Below, piece by piece: positions 8,707 to 17,258 of a stretch of 64,000 nt of DNA. A model generated the notes under the pieces. It did not search any database, was not told the DNA's origin, and worked only from the letters and a program-made list of their open reading frames with translations. Each line of letters starts with the position of its first letter. Position 1 is the stretch's first letter. This DNA comes from Pedobacter sp. SYSU D00535 (GTDB taxonomy: Bacteria > Bacteroidota > Bacteroidia > Sphingobacteriales > Sphingobacteriaceae), in assembly GCF_017355855.1 (NCBI RefSeq), contig NZ_JAFEWD010000003.1, forward strand, positions 434,001 through 498,000. The letters are read 5' to 3'. The translations under genes were made by a program, and so were the position numbers.

Positions 8707-9490
8707 CCTTATCGAACGTACAGATCAGCTCCATAGAAAAATCCTAATACCTTACCTGCCTAAACGGATCATTTCTCTTGTGCCTTCACATACGGAAACT
8801 CTTTACGATTTAGGACTTAGTGATAGGATTGTAGGTGTGACGAAGTTTTGTATTCGTCCTACCAAAGAGCTACTAGCAGTGGAGAAGGTTGGTGGCACAA
8901 AAAGACTGGATCTTTATAAAATAAAGCAGTTGAAGCCAGACCTCATTATTGCTAACAAGGAAGAGAACACCAGGGAAGAGATTGAAAAGTTGATGCAGCA
9001 GTATCCTGTCTGGATAAGTGACATTTACACCCTTGAAGATGCGACCAGCATGATTACTTCGGTAGGAGAGATTGTTGGTCGGGAAGTTGCTGCGAGGCAG
9101 ATAGCAATGGAGATAGAAAGAGGCTTTGAAACTCTACGACCGCTGCGGCAACCCCTCCGTGTAGCCTACTTCATCTGGAAGAACCCGCATATGGTAGCAG
9201 CGAAGAATACATTTATTGATCATATACTTTCTCTTGCCGGTTTTGAAAATTTTTTCAATCAAGATCGATATCCGGTCCTAGAGGAGGACGAGCTGAGACG
9301 CGCAAATCCGGACGTTGTCTTTCTTTCTTCTGAACCCTATCCTTTTAGTAATAAGCATCTTGAGGAATTTAGTGAGCTGTTCCCGCATTCGAAGCTGGTT
9401 TTAGTGGATGGAGAGATGTTTTCCTGGTATGGTAGCAGATTGAAATCAACACCTCAATACCTGCAAAAGATCATTCTCGATAATTTTTAA
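8699..9490 (+). CDS. BtuF-like helical-backbone metal receptor protein, no signal peptide
   Basis: 263 residues with the fold signature of the BtuF/FepB-type periplasmic binding proteins: RIISLVPSHTETLYDLG near residues 22-38, a KRLDLYKIKQLKPDLIIANKEEN segment, and a C-terminal half containing NPDVVFLSSEPYPF. Family members normally bind cobalamin, haem or iron chelates outside the membrane for an ABC importer. Here the N-terminus (MPNLIERTDQLHRK) has no signal peptide or lipobox, and no permease or ATPase is nearby. It overlaps the hybrid kinase by 8 nt and ends the operon, so it may be a cytoplasmic ligand-binding subunit of the signalling system, or a stand-alone corrinoid-binding protein. 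The family call is good; ligand and location are inference. Confidence 0.8.
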   Translation: MPNLIERTDQLHRKILIPYLPKRIISLVPSHTETLYDLGLSDRIVGVTKFCIRPTKELLAVEKVGGTKRLDLYKIKQLKPDLIIANKEENTREEIEKLMQQYPVWISDIYTLEDATSMITSVGEIVGREVAARQIAMEIERGFETLRPLRQPLRVAYFIWKNPHMVAAKNTFIDHILSLAGFENFFNQDRYPVLEEDELRRANPDVVFLSSEPYPFSNKHLEEFSELFPHSKLVLVDGEMFSWYGSRLKSTPQYLQKIILDNF

Positions 9491-9496
9491 TTTTTG

Positions 9497-9527
9497 TTTG
9501 CACTTCTCAAATAAACCTTTACTTTTG
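9497..9527 (+). promoter_or_regulatory. Promoter of tRNA-Leu, full Bacteroidota consensus
   Basis: TTTG at 9497-9500, exactly 19 nt, then TACTTTTG at 9520-9527. This matches the Bacteroidota primary-sigma consensus (TTTG, about 19 bp, TANNTTTG) at every defined position. The predicted start near 9531-9533 lies about 25 nt before the mature tRNA. Confidence 0.8.
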
Positions 9528-9556
9528 CAGTCCCAAACAACGGGAAATATCCTAAT

Positions 9557-9638
9557 GCGGAAGTGGCGTAATTGGTAGCCGCACCAGACTTAGGATCTGG
9601 CGCCGCGAGGCGTGGGGGTTCGAGTCCCTTCTTCCGCA
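9557..9638 (+). tRNA. tRNA-Leu (anticodon UAG)
   Basis: An 82-nt cloverleaf. Acceptor arms GCGGAAG (9557-9563) and CTTCCGC (9631-9637) pair perfectly, with discriminator A at 9638. The anticodon stem is CCAGA/TCTGG with loop CTTAGGA, giving anticodon TAG, hence leucine. A GC-rich variable arm and the T-arm GGGGGTTCGAGTCCC-type sequence are present. The 3' CCA is not encoded (the sequence continues CCG), so it would be added post-transcriptionally. It is a single gene with its own promoter and a terminator-like hairpin. Confidence 0.95.
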
Positions 9639-9642
9639 CCGC

Positions 9643-9676
9643 ATTCCCTCCGATAGCAATATCGGGGGGAATTTTT
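9643..9676 (+). terminator. Terminator after tRNA-Leu
   Basis: A 13-bp stem, ATTCCCTCCGATA (9643-9655) with TATCGGGGGGAAT (9660-9672, one G-U pair), a GCAA tetraloop and a short T-run. It separates the tRNA from the trigger factor gene. Confidence 0.75.
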
Positions 9677-9705
9677 GTATAGATACGAACGATAATTATC
9701 AAATC

Positions 9706-11052
9706 ATGAATATTACTCAAGAGAAAATCGACAACCTTAACTCCATAGTTAAAGTTAGCATTAAACCTGAAGACTACCGTGAACGCGTTGAAAAGGCTAT
9801 CAAGACTCAGGCAAAAAAAGCTAATCTGCCGGGTTTCCGTAAGGGGATGGTTCCAGCATCTCATATAAAAAGAATGTACGGAAAAAGTATCCTGGTAGAT
9901 GAGATCAATAACATGCTGAACGATTCTCTTACAAACTATATCAATGAGTCTAATTTGCAGGTGTTGGGTCAACCTTTGCCTAAAGTAGACGAATCGAAAG
10001 AGTTCAATTGGGATTATAACGATGAGTTCGAGTTTGATTACGAGCTAGGACTCGCTCCTGAGTTTGATCTGAATTTTTCTGCGGAAGATAAATTGTCATA
10101 CTATCAAATTAAAGTAGATGCAGAGACTCTTGAATCTCGCATCAAAAATCTTCGGAAGAGTTATGGCAAAATGACAAATCCGGAAGTTTCGGCAGAAGAT
10201 GACGTGCTTTATGCTGACTTGACTCAGCTTTCTCCTGATGGCTCTGTTTTTGAAGATGGTATCGCGAACACCGCTTCAATTCGTCTGGATCTTGTAAAAG
10301 ATGAGGAGATCAAGAAAACACTGATTGGGCTGAAGAAAGATGACGTTGTGGATTTTGATATTCAGGCAGCGTTCGGAAACGACGCTTTTCAAGTATCAAG
10401 AATTCTAAATATCTCAGAAGACGACGCGAAAGATCTTCAGTCGAAATTCCGGCTGACAGTTAAAAACGTTAATCGTTTAGAGGAAGCAGATCTAGATCAG
10501 GAGTTCTTTGATAAAATATATCCGGGAGGAGAAGTAACAACTGAAGAGCAATTCAGAGAAAAAGTTACAGCAGAGTTGGAGTCAATGATGGCGCAAAACG
10601 CAGATCAGAAGCTTCAAAACGATCTTATCAAATATGGTTTAGGTAAGATCGAATTACAACTTCCTGACGAGTTTTTGAAAAGGTGGTTAAAAGCTACAAA
10701 CGAAAAGCTAAGCGACGAGGAGTTGGAAAAGGGCTACGATGACTTTGCAACAAACTTGAAGTGGACGCTGATCGAAAACAAGATTATCAAGGAGAATAAT
10801 CTGGAGATCAAATACGAAGATGTATTGGAAACAGCTAAAGCACGGTTAGATGCGCAGTTCAGAATGTACAGCCCTCAAGCGCTGCCGGAAGATCAGTTGA
10901 GCCAGTACGCCGTACAGTTCTTGCAAAATAAAGAAAACGCAAACCGCATTTTCGAAGAAGTAAAGGCTCAGAAAGTATTTGAATACCTGAAAACAGTTAT
11001 TACATTAGACACTCAGGAAATAGAATATAATAAATTTCTTGAACTGAATTAG
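9706..11052 (+). CDS. tig: Trigger factor, ribosome-associated chaperone
   Basis: 448 residues. The N-terminal ribosome-docking domain carries the signature GFRKG at residues 43-47, followed by VPASHIKRMYG. The middle region (about 150-245) occupies the place of the FKBP-type prolyl isomerase domain but is degenerate, as is usual in Bacteroidota. The C-terminal region (about 260-448) is the helical arm/cage. The protein binds nascent chains at the ribosome exit tunnel and folds them. The gene precedes clpP and clpX, the widespread tig-clpP-clpX order, but a long hairpin between tig and clpP suggests they are at least partly separate transcripts. Confidence 0.95.
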   Translation: MNITQEKIDNLNSIVKVSIKPEDYRERVEKAIKTQAKKANLPGFRKGMVPASHIKRMYGKSILVDEINNMLNDSLTNYINESNLQVLGQPLPKVDESKEFNWDYNDEFEFDYELGLAPEFDLNFSAEDKLSYYQIKVDAETLESRIKNLRKSYGKMTNPEVSAEDDVLYADLTQLSPDGSVFEDGIANTASIRLDLVKDEEIKKTLIGLKKDDVVDFDIQAAFGNDAFQVSRILNISEDDAKDLQSKFRLTVKNVNRLEEADLDQEFFDKIYPGGEVTTEEQFREKVTAELESMMAQNADQKLQNDLIKYGLGKIELQLPDEFLKRWLKATNEKLSDEELEKGYDDFATNLKWTLIENKIIKENNLEIKYEDVLETAKARLDAQFRMYSPQALPEDQLSQYAVQFLQNKENANRIFEEVKAQKVFEYLKTVITLDTQEIEYNKFLELN

Positions 11053-11066
11053 TAGATATTGGTTAT

Positions 11067-11114
11067 AAGTGTGCTGCCGATATCTATTAGTATATTGGTC
11101 AGCACACTTTTTGT
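11067..11114 (+). terminator. Terminator hairpin between tig and clpP
   Basis: AAGTGTGCTG (11067-11076) pairs perfectly with CAGCACACTT (11100-11109). A second inner stem (CCGATA with TATTGG) extends the hairpin, and a T-rich stretch follows. It could stop or attenuate read-through from tig into clpP. Confidence 0.7.
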
Positions 11115-11145
11115 TTTATATTAGTAACCAAACATCTTAAATTCA

Positions 11146-11853
11146 ATGAGCATAGATAAAAACGAATTTCGCAAATACGCAGTAAAACATCACCGGATAG
11201 GTAGCCAGCATGTCGACAGCTTTATAGCCAGGGTAGAAAAAAACGCTATTCCGATGTCAATGACCCCTTATATCATTGAGGAGCGTCAATTGAACGTTGC
11301 ACAAATGGACGTTTTTTCAAGATTGATGATGGACCGTATCATTTTTCTTGGTGATGCTATTTATGATAATATAGCGAACATCATTCAGGCTCAATTGTTA
11401 TTCCTTCAATCGACAGACGCGAAACGAGACATCCAGATTTACATCAATTCACCTGGTGGCTCCGTTTATGCGGGTTTAGGAATTTACGACACCATGCAAT
11501 ATATTACACCAGATGTCGCTACTATATGTACAGGGATGGCTGCATCAATGGGTGCAGTGTTACTGTGTGCTGGCGCGGCAGGTAAAAGGGCGGCCCTTTC
11601 TCATTCGAGAGTGATGATTCACCAACCACTTGGAGGGGTGCAGGGACAAGCTTCTGATATAGAAATTACGGCACGGGAAATATTGAAGCTGAAACGCGAA
11701 TTGTATGAAATTATAGCTCACCATAGCGGGGCAGATTATCAGAAAGTTCACGATGCTTCAGACAGGGATTATTGGATGATTGCAAGTGAGGCTAAGGAAT
11801 TCGGAATGATTGACGAAGTTCTTGGCGCTAACAGGGAAATGAGTAATGAGTAA
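11146..11853 (+). CDS. clpP: ATP-dependent Clp protease proteolytic subunit
   Basis: 235 residues, slightly longer than the roughly 200 of E. coli ClpP because of an N-terminal extension typical of Bacteroidota. The catalytic triad is complete: Ser134 in MAASMGAV, His159 in MIHQPLGG and Asp208 in SDRDYW, with the same spacing as the E. coli enzyme (25 and 49 residues). The [10 protein letters not shown]-type segment that forms the oxyanion region is present. It forms the tetradecameric chamber that degrades substrates unfolded by ClpX. The stop overlaps the clpX start by 8 nt, indicating translational coupling of protease and unfoldase. Confidence 0.97.
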   Translation: MSIDKNEFRKYAVKHHRIGSQHVDSFIARVEKNAIPMSMTPYIIEERQLNVAQMDVFSRLMMDRIIFLGDAIYDNIANIIQAQLLFLQSTDAKRDIQIYINSPGGSVYAGLGIYDTMQYITPDVATICTGMAASMGAVLLCAGAAGKRAALSHSRVMIHQPLGGVQGQASDIEITAREILKLKRELYEIIAHHSGADYQKVHDASDRDYWMIASEAKEFGMIDEVLGANREMSNE

Positions 11854-13087
11854 AAGTACAAAAGATATTAAATGTTCTTTTTGCGGTTCCGGAAAACAGG
11901 ACACACTAATGCTTATCGCGGGATTAGATGCCCATATTTGCGATAAGTGCGTCGCGCAGGCGAATCAGATCTTATCTGAAGAGTTGTCTACCCGGAAGAA
12001 CAAATCATCTCAGTCGGCTTTGACTTTGATGAAGCCTACCGAGATCAAGACACATTTAGATCAATATGTGATTGGGCAGGATGAGGCGAAGAAGGTGTTG
12101 TCGGTGGCGGTTTATAACCACTACAAACGTCTGAACCAAAAGGTAGAAAAGGATGAGGTAGAGATCGAGAAATCGAACATCATCATGGTGGGTGAAACAG
12201 GTACAGGAAAGACCTTACTTGCAAAGACCATTGCGAAAGTTCTTCATGTTCCTTTCTGTATTTGTGATGCAACCGTGTTAACCGAGGCAGGCTATGTGGG
12301 CGAGGATGTTGAGAGTATCTTAACCCGTCTGCTTCAGGCGGCGGATTATGATGTTGCAGCAGCCGAGCGGGGAATCGTGTACATTGATGAAGTGGATAAA
12401 ATTGCTCGCAAGAGCGATAATCCTTCTATCACCCGTGATGTTTCCGGAGAAGGTGTTCAGCAGGCCCTGTTGAAGATTCTGGAAGGAACTATGGTCAATG
12501 TACCGCCTCAGGGAGGTCGTAAACATCCCGATCAGAAGATGATTGCCGTGAATACAAATAACATTCTATTTATCTGCGGAGGCGCTTTCGATGGCATTGA
12601 AAAGAAAATTGCTAACCGGTTAAGGACACAAACAGTAGGTTATAAGGTAAAAAAGGACGATTTAAACGTAGATCTTAAGAATCTCTATAAGTATATCACG
12701 CCACAAGATCTTCGGTCGTTTGGGCTGATTCCCGAGTTAATTGGACGGTTACCGGTTATCACTCACTTAAATCCTTTAGATCGGCCAGCTTTATTAAATA
12801 TTCTTACCGAGCCTAAAAATTCTCTGGTAAGACAATATAAAAAGTTGTTTGATTATGAAGGGATCAAGCTGGAGTTCGATCAGGAAGTACTTGAATTTAT
12901 TGTTGATAAGGCATTAGAATTTAAGTTGGGAGCACGGGGGCTTCGGTCTATTTGTGAGGCCATTATGATTGATGCGATGTTTGAGATGCCGACGGAGAAG
13001 CAGCATAGTAAGGAGCTCTTTATTACGCTCGATTACGCGGTGGAAAAATTTGCCAAGTCCGATCTCAAGAAATTAAAAGTAGCATAA
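11846..13087 (+). CDS. clpX: ATP-dependent Clp protease ATP-binding subunit ClpX
   Basis: 413 residues, the usual length. The N-terminal C4 zinc-binding domain has Cys10, Cys13, Cys32 and Cys35. The AAA+ module shows Walker A GETGTGKT (116-123), pore loop GYVG (149-152) and Walker B IVYIDE (177-182), with sensor and arginine-finger regions further on ([18 protein letters not shown]). It unfolds tagged proteins and feeds them to ClpP, encoded immediately upstream with an 8-nt overlap. A strong terminator follows, so clpPX is a closed unit. Confidence 0.97.
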   Translation: MSKSTKDIKCSFCGSGKQDTLMLIAGLDAHICDKCVAQANQILSEELSTRKNKSSQSALTLMKPTEIKTHLDQYVIGQDEAKKVLSVAVYNHYKRLNQKVEKDEVEIEKSNIIMVGETGTGKTLLAKTIAKVLHVPFCICDATVLTEAGYVGEDVESILTRLLQAADYDVAAAERGIVYIDEVDKIARKSDNPSITRDVSGEGVQQALLKILEGTMVNVPPQGGRKHPDQKMIAVNTNNILFICGGAFDGIEKKIANRLRTQTVGYKVKKDDLNVDLKNLYKYITPQDLRSFGLIPELIGRLPVITHLNPLDRPALLNILTEPKNSLVRQYKKLFDYEGIKLEFDQEVLEFIVDKALEFKLGARGLRSICEAIMIDAMFEMPTEKQHSKELFITLDYAVEKFAKSDLKKLKVA

Positions 13088-13088
13088 T

Positions 13089-13117
13089 AAAAACCCCCGC
13101 CGCAAGCGGGGGTTTTT
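13089..13117 (+). terminator. Intrinsic terminator after clpX
   Basis: CCCCCGC (13094-13100), loop CGCAA, GCGGGGG (13106-13112), then a T5 run; an A-run precedes the stem. A textbook rho-independent terminator. Confidence 0.9.
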
Positions 13118-13136
13118 AGTTTAAAAGCAATTTTAT

Positions 13137-14000
13137 ATGAACGAAGAGAAAGAAGTAAAAAAAGACCCGGAAATCCTCGAACAAGCGCAAAAAGTTCAGG
13201 AAGTTGAAACTCCCGTTAAGAAAGGGTTAAAGACCAAGGAACAGATAGTTAAAAATTGGCTACCGCGTTATACCGGCAGACCACTGGATCAGTTTCATGA
13301 CTTTATTTTACTTACTAATTTTTCTAAGTATCTCCAGCTCTTTTCGGAATGGCATGATAATGCGCCGATTATGGGACTGGATAAACCTATGCAAAGCGTA
13401 TCTGCCGCTGGCATCACCATCATAAACTTTGGGATGGGAAGCCCCCTTGCGGCTACCACCATGGATCTGCTGAGCGCCATTAACCCAAAGGCAGCTCTTT
13501 TTCTGGGTAAATGTGGCGGCTTAAAAAAGAAGAATAACATAGGGGATCTAATTCTGCCTATCGCAGCTATCAGAGGCGAAGGGACCTCGAACGATTATTA
13601 TCCTCCTGAAGTGCCCGCACTGCCTTCATTTGCGCTGCAAAAAGCTATATCGACAACTATTCGTGATCATTCGAGGGATTATTGGACCGGAACCTGTTAC
13701 ACAACCAACAGGCGCGTTTGGGAGCATGACAAAAGTTTTAAGAAGTATTTAAAGTCGCTCAGGGCAATGGCAATCGATATGGAAACCGCTACTATCTTCA
13801 CAGCAGGGTTTGCGAATAAGATACCTACAGGTGCTTTATTGCTTGTTTCTGATCAGCCGATGATTCCGGAGGGAGTTAAAACGGCCGAAAGTGACTCTAA
13901 GGTAACCGAGCAGTTTGTAGAGACGCATTTACGGGTAGGAATCGATTCACTAAAACAGTTGATAAATAACGGACTTACCGTTCGGCACCTTAAGTTTTAG
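13137..14000 (+). CDS. amn: AMP nucleosidase
   Basis: 287 residues. After a charged 35-residue N-terminal extension rich in Lys and Glu, the protein matches the short AMP nucleosidase form (about 260 residues in Bacteroidota): IVKNWLPRYTG near residue 39, the nucleoside-phosphorylase-fold segment ALFLGKCGGLKKKNNIGDLILP, and the later DMETATIF motif that binds the ribose in this superfamily. It hydrolyses AMP to adenine and ribose 5-phosphate, helping control adenylate levels. It lacks the extra N-terminal domain of the E. coli Amn. It stands alone between the clpX terminator and the cystathionine beta-synthase-like gene. Confidence 0.9.
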   Translation: MNEEKEVKKDPEILEQAQKVQEVETPVKKGLKTKEQIVKNWLPRYTGRPLDQFHDFILLTNFSKYLQLFSEWHDNAPIMGLDKPMQSVSAAGITIINFGMGSPLAATTMDLLSAINPKAALFLGKCGGLKKKNNIGDLILPIAAIRGEGTSNDYYPPEVPALPSFALQKAISTTIRDHSRDYWTGTCYTTNRRVWEHDKSFKKYLKSLRAMAIDMETATIFTAGFANKIPTGALLLVSDQPMIPEGVKTAESDSKVTEQFVETHLRVGIDSLKQLINNGLTVRHLKF

Positions 14001-14082
14001 CCAGGAGAATTCAAAGCTTTAGCCAGCGTCCAGGTTACATCTCCTATTGCCCTAGAGATTGTTAATTCTATAATGCTTTTTT

Positions 14083-15447
14083 ATGTGGTATAATAACATC
14101 CTTGAGACTATTGGCAACACGCCATTGGTTAAGCTAAATAGGGTAACTAAGGAGATTAAGGGGACGGTCTTGGCCAAGATTGAGACCACGAATCCGGGGA
14201 ATTCTATCAAGGACCGGATGGCGCTCAAAATGATAGAAGACGCAGAAAAGGCTGGTTTTCTAAAGCCAGGTGGAACTATTATTGAAGGGACTTCAGGCAA
14301 CACCGGAATGGGACTAGCGATCGCTGCGGTAGTAAAGGGCTACAAGTGTATCTTCACCACCACAGATAAACAGTCGAAGGAAAAGATAGATGCTCTCAGA
14401 GCATTTGGAGCGGAGGTGATCGTGTGTCCAACTAACGTGGATCCTGAGGACCCGAGGTCTTACTACTCCGTGTCGTCCAGGCTGGAGCGAGAAGTTCCCA
14501 ACGCCTGGAAGGCCAATCAATACGACAATCTTTCCAACACACAGGCTAACTACGAACAAGTGGGGCCCGAGATATGGAAGCAGACCGCAGGCAGGGTTAC
14601 CCATTTGGTAGCAGGCGTAGGAACCGGAGGAACCCTTTCGGGAGCAGGACGTTTCCTCAAGGAGAAAAACCCTGCAATTAAGGTGATAGGGATTGACCCT
14701 TATGGGTCAGTCTTTAAGAAGTATAAAGAAACCAGAATTTTTGACAAAGCCGAAATATATCCCTACATCACAGAAGGAATAGGAGAGGATTTTCTCCCTA
14801 AAAATGTAGATTTTGATATTATCGATCATTTCGAGAAAGTAACGGATAAGGATGCAGCGCTGATGACCAGGGAAATTGCCCGGAAGGAAGGGATATTTGC
14901 AGGAAACTCCTCCGGAGCTGTGATTGCTGGCCTACTGCAAATGAAAGAGCGATTTAAAGAGGATGACTTGATTGTCGTGGTCATTCACGATCATGGATCA
15001 CGATATATGGCTAAGATGTACAATGACGATTGGTTGAGGGAGCGAGGCTTTTTGAAAGAGGAGCGATTAACCGCAAAAAACATTCTCGAGCTAAGAGAAC
15101 GCCAAGAGATTGTCACTATCGATGTCGGGCAAACTGTTTTAGAGGCTATCAATATCATAAAAGCCCATAATATTTCTCAATTGCCAGTCATTCAGCAGGG
15201 TATGGTAGTTGGAAAAGTCACGGAGAGCGATATTCTTGAGAACCTGCTTGATAACCCTGCTTTGAAGTCAAGTAGAGTCGAAGAAATTATGACCAAACCT
15301 TTCCCTTTCGTTGATCTGGCTACTCCTGTTGACAGAATTTCGAGTTTAATTTCCAAAGAGAATTTTGCAGTAATGTTGGAGGATGAGGTAGGGAAGCTAG
15401 AAGTCATCACTCAATTAGATATTATTAACGCCTTGTCCCGAATTTAG
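14083..15447 (+). CDS. Cystathionine beta-synthase-like PLP enzyme with C-terminal CBS domains
   Basis: 454 residues. The PLP fold-type II catalytic domain (about 1-330) contains IGNTPLVKLNR, the Schiff-base Lys43 in NSIKDRMA, the phosphate-binding loop GTSGNTG (69-75) and GVGTGGTLSGAG. A pair of CBS domains occupies about 345-454. This architecture matches cystathionine beta-synthase, which condenses serine and homocysteine; a cysteine synthase activity (O-acetylserine plus sulfide) cannot be excluded from sequence. The CBS pair suggests allosteric control by an adenosyl ligand. It may supply cysteine and so connect to the sulfite-reduction genes at 23-27 kb, though the genes are not adjacent (inference). 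Confidence 0.88.
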   Translation: MWYNNILETIGNTPLVKLNRVTKEIKGTVLAKIETTNPGNSIKDRMALKMIEDAEKAGFLKPGGTIIEGTSGNTGMGLAIAAVVKGYKCIFTTTDKQSKEKIDALRAFGAEVIVCPTNVDPEDPRSYYSVSSRLEREVPNAWKANQYDNLSNTQANYEQVGPEIWKQTAGRVTHLVAGVGTGGTLSGAGRFLKEKNPAIKVIGIDPYGSVFKKYKETRIFDKAEIYPYITEGIGEDFLPKNVDFDIIDHFEKVTDKDAALMTREIARKEGIFAGNSSGAVIAGLLQMKERFKEDDLIVVVIHDHGSRYMAKMYNDDWLRERGFLKEERLTAKNILELRERQEIVTIDVGQTVLEAINIIKAHNISQLPVIQQGMVVGKVTESDILENLLDNPALKSSRVEEIMTKPFPFVDLATPVDRISSLISKENFAVMLEDEVGKLEVITQLDIINALSRI

Positions 15448-15500
15448 TCCGGTTACATATGGGTGATGTTTCGTAAATTTAAAGGACTAATCTTATTCAT

Positions 15501-15866
15501 ATGAAAGCGTGTCTACTGTTATTTATGCTCTTCTGCGCTGCTCCAATCCATGCGCAGGAGCAGGAGAGGTTCAAGACTACCAAAGCCCTTATAGATGATC
15601 TGCCTCCTGATACTGATTTAACTGAAAAGGTAGAGCTTGCGACAGAAACGGATGGCCGGCATATATTGGCCGCGAGAAAAGGAATTTCTCTGGTAGCAGT
15701 TGTTGCAGGAGGTAAAGTGAGGAAATACGAGGCATACAACGAAAGCGGAGAGAAGCTGGCGGTAGAGCAGGAAAGCCAAGGGCAGCGATTATATCTTTGC
15801 GTTAAAGATAAGAGCGCGGAGAAGGTCTGCTGGAATACGCTAAGGAAAGCCGAAAAAAGGAACTAA
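15501..15866 (+). CDS. Small secreted protein of unknown function
   Basis: 121 residues with a clear signal peptide (MKACLLLFMLFCAAPIHAQ, cleavage expected after AQ near residue 19). The mature part is about 100 residues, charged, with a beta-rich centre (GISLVAVVAGGKVRKYEAYNESGEK) and two cysteines near the C-terminus (LCVKDKSAEKVC) that could form a disulfide. I do not recognise a family. It lies 53 nt after the cystathionine beta-synthase-like gene and ends at a bidirectional terminator shared with murA. Signal peptide, position and terminator support it as real; an ORF on the opposite strand over the same bases has no such support. Confidence 0.65.
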   Translation: MKACLLLFMLFCAAPIHAQEQERFKTTKALIDDLPPDTDLTEKVELATETDGRHILAARKGISLVAVVAGGKVRKYEAYNESGEKLAVEQESQGQRLYLCVKDKSAEKVCWNTLRKAEKRN

Positions 15867-15867
15867 A

Positions 15868-15898
15868 CAAAAAAAGCAGAGCTTGTAGCTCTGCTTCT
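15868..15898. terminator. Bidirectional terminator
   Basis: A perfect 10-bp stem: AAGCAGAGCT (15874-15883), loop TGT, AGCTCTGCTT (15887-15896). An A-run precedes it, giving a T-run on the minus strand. It lies between two converging genes (the small secreted protein and murA). Confidence 0.85.
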
Positions 15899-15903
15899 AT
15901 ATT

Positions 15904-17229
15904 TTAATGCGCTTTTGGCATAGCATCTATTCTTCTGATGTCAGCGCCAAGAGCCCGTAATCGGATATCGATGTCCTGATAGCCCCGCTCTATTTGCTCG
16001 ATAGCGTGGATGATGGAACGCCCATTGGCTGACAGTGCTGCGATTAACAGAGAAACCCCGGCTCTGATGTCCGGAGACGTCATCTCGATGCCTCTTAATT
16101 TTACCTTATTATCAAGTCCCATGACCGTCGCCCTATGCGGGTCGCAAAGAATAATTTGCGCTCCCATATCGATTAGCTTATCTACAAAGAACAAGCGGCT
16201 TTCAAACATCTTCTGATGGATCATTACGTTGCCTTTCGCCTGAGTAGCTACCACTAAAACAATACTTAGAAGATCAGGGGTAAAGCCAGGCCAGGGTGCA
16301 TCAGCTATGGTCAGAATAGAACCGTCAATAAAAGTGTCTATCTCATAGTGGGACTGAGCCGGAATGTAAATATCATCTCCCCGCAATTCCATCTGAATTC
16401 CTAGCCGGCGAAAAACATTAGGTATAATGCCAAGCTCCTGATATTGTACGTCTTTGATGGTAATCTCTGAACCCGTCATAGCCGCCAGGCCGATAAAAGA
16501 TCCGATTTCAATCATATCAGGAAGTAGCCGGTGCTCAGTACCTCCCAATCTTTCGACACCTTCAATGGTAAGAAGGTTCGAACCAATGCCAGAGATCTTC
16601 GCACCCATTCTGTTCAGCATCTTACAGAGCTGTTGCAGGTAGGGTTCGCAGGCTGCATTGTAGATAGTAGTTATCCCTTTTGCGAGTACCGCTGCCATCA
16701 CTACGTTAGCAGTTCCTGTTACAGATGCTTCGTCCAAGAGAATATAAGTACCTTTCAGATCAGTGGCGTCTACATTGAAGAAGTTGTTTTCTGCGTCGTA
16801 GATGAATTTGGCACCTAGTTTCTCAAAGCCAAGGAAATGCGTATCCAGCCTTCTACGACCAATCTTATCTCCCCCCGGCTTGGGAATTGCCGCTGTACCA
16901 AAACGCGCGAGCAAGGGGCCGACAATCATGATGGAGCCCCTTAAGCTTCCACCTTTTGATTTAAATACGTCGGACTTAAAGAAATCAAGATGAATATTTT
17001 TCGCTTCAAATGAATAGGTGTCTTTGCTTAGTCGTTCAACAACAACACCAAGGTCGCCAAGTAGCTCTATCAATTTATTCACATCCACAATGTCCGGGAT
17101 GTTGCTGATAGTTACCTTTTCTTCTGTCAATAAAACGGCCGAAATTACCTGCAGGGCCTCGTTTTTTGCTCCCTGCGGTATAATTTCTCCTTTCAGCGGT
17201 TTTCCGCCGTGAATCTCAAATGCATTCAT
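15904..17229 (-). CDS. murA: UDP-N-acetylglucosamine 1-carboxyvinyltransferase (Asp-type)
   Basis: 441 residues, full length. MurA transfers enolpyruvate from PEP to UDP-GlcNAc, the first committed step of peptidoglycan synthesis. Visible motifs: GGKPLKGEIIPQGAKNEAL at the N-terminus (with the conserved K/N pair), LRGSIMIVGPLLARFG, and the active-site loop PKPGGDKIGRRRLDTH. In most bacteria the loop reads PGGC; here residue 121 is Asp. The Cys-to-Asp form is catalytically competent and is known to make MurA insensitive to fosfomycin, which alkylates the cysteine. It is 29 nt downstream of the DUF4290 gene on the same strand and likely co-transcribed with it. Confidence 0.96.
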   Translation of the reverse strand: MNAFEIHGGKPLKGEIIPQGAKNEALQVISAVLLTEEKVTISNIPDIVDVNKLIELLGDLGVVVERLSKDTYSFEAKNIHLDFFKSDVFKSKGGSLRGSIMIVGPLLARFGTAAIPKPGGDKIGRRRLDTHFLGFEKLGAKFIYDAENNFFNVDATDLKGTYILLDEASVTGTANVVMAAVLAKGITTIYNAACEPYLQQLCKMLNRMGAKISGIGSNLLTIEGVERLGGTEHRLLPDMIEIGSFIGLAAMTGSEITIKDVQYQELGIIPNVFRRLGIQMELRGDDIYIPAQSHYEIDTFIDGSILTIADAPWPGFTPDLLSIVLVVATQAKGNVMIHQKMFESRLFFVDKLIDMGAQIILCDPHRATVMGLDNKVKLRGIEMTSPDIRAGVSLLIAALSANGRSIIHAIEQIERGYQDIDIRLRALGADIRRIDAMPKAH

Positions 17230-17258
17230 GGAATCAGTAAAAGATTTGACCTGCAGTA

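Noticed and set aside
9487-9972. Minus-strand ORF of 161 codons across the tRNA and the start of tig
   Set aside because: It reads through the tRNA-Leu gene and its terminator on the wrong strand; composition is typical of an antisense artefact.
13088-13136. Possible frameshift or extra gene between clpX and amn
   Set aside because: Only 49 nt, fully explained by the terminator and the amn leader.
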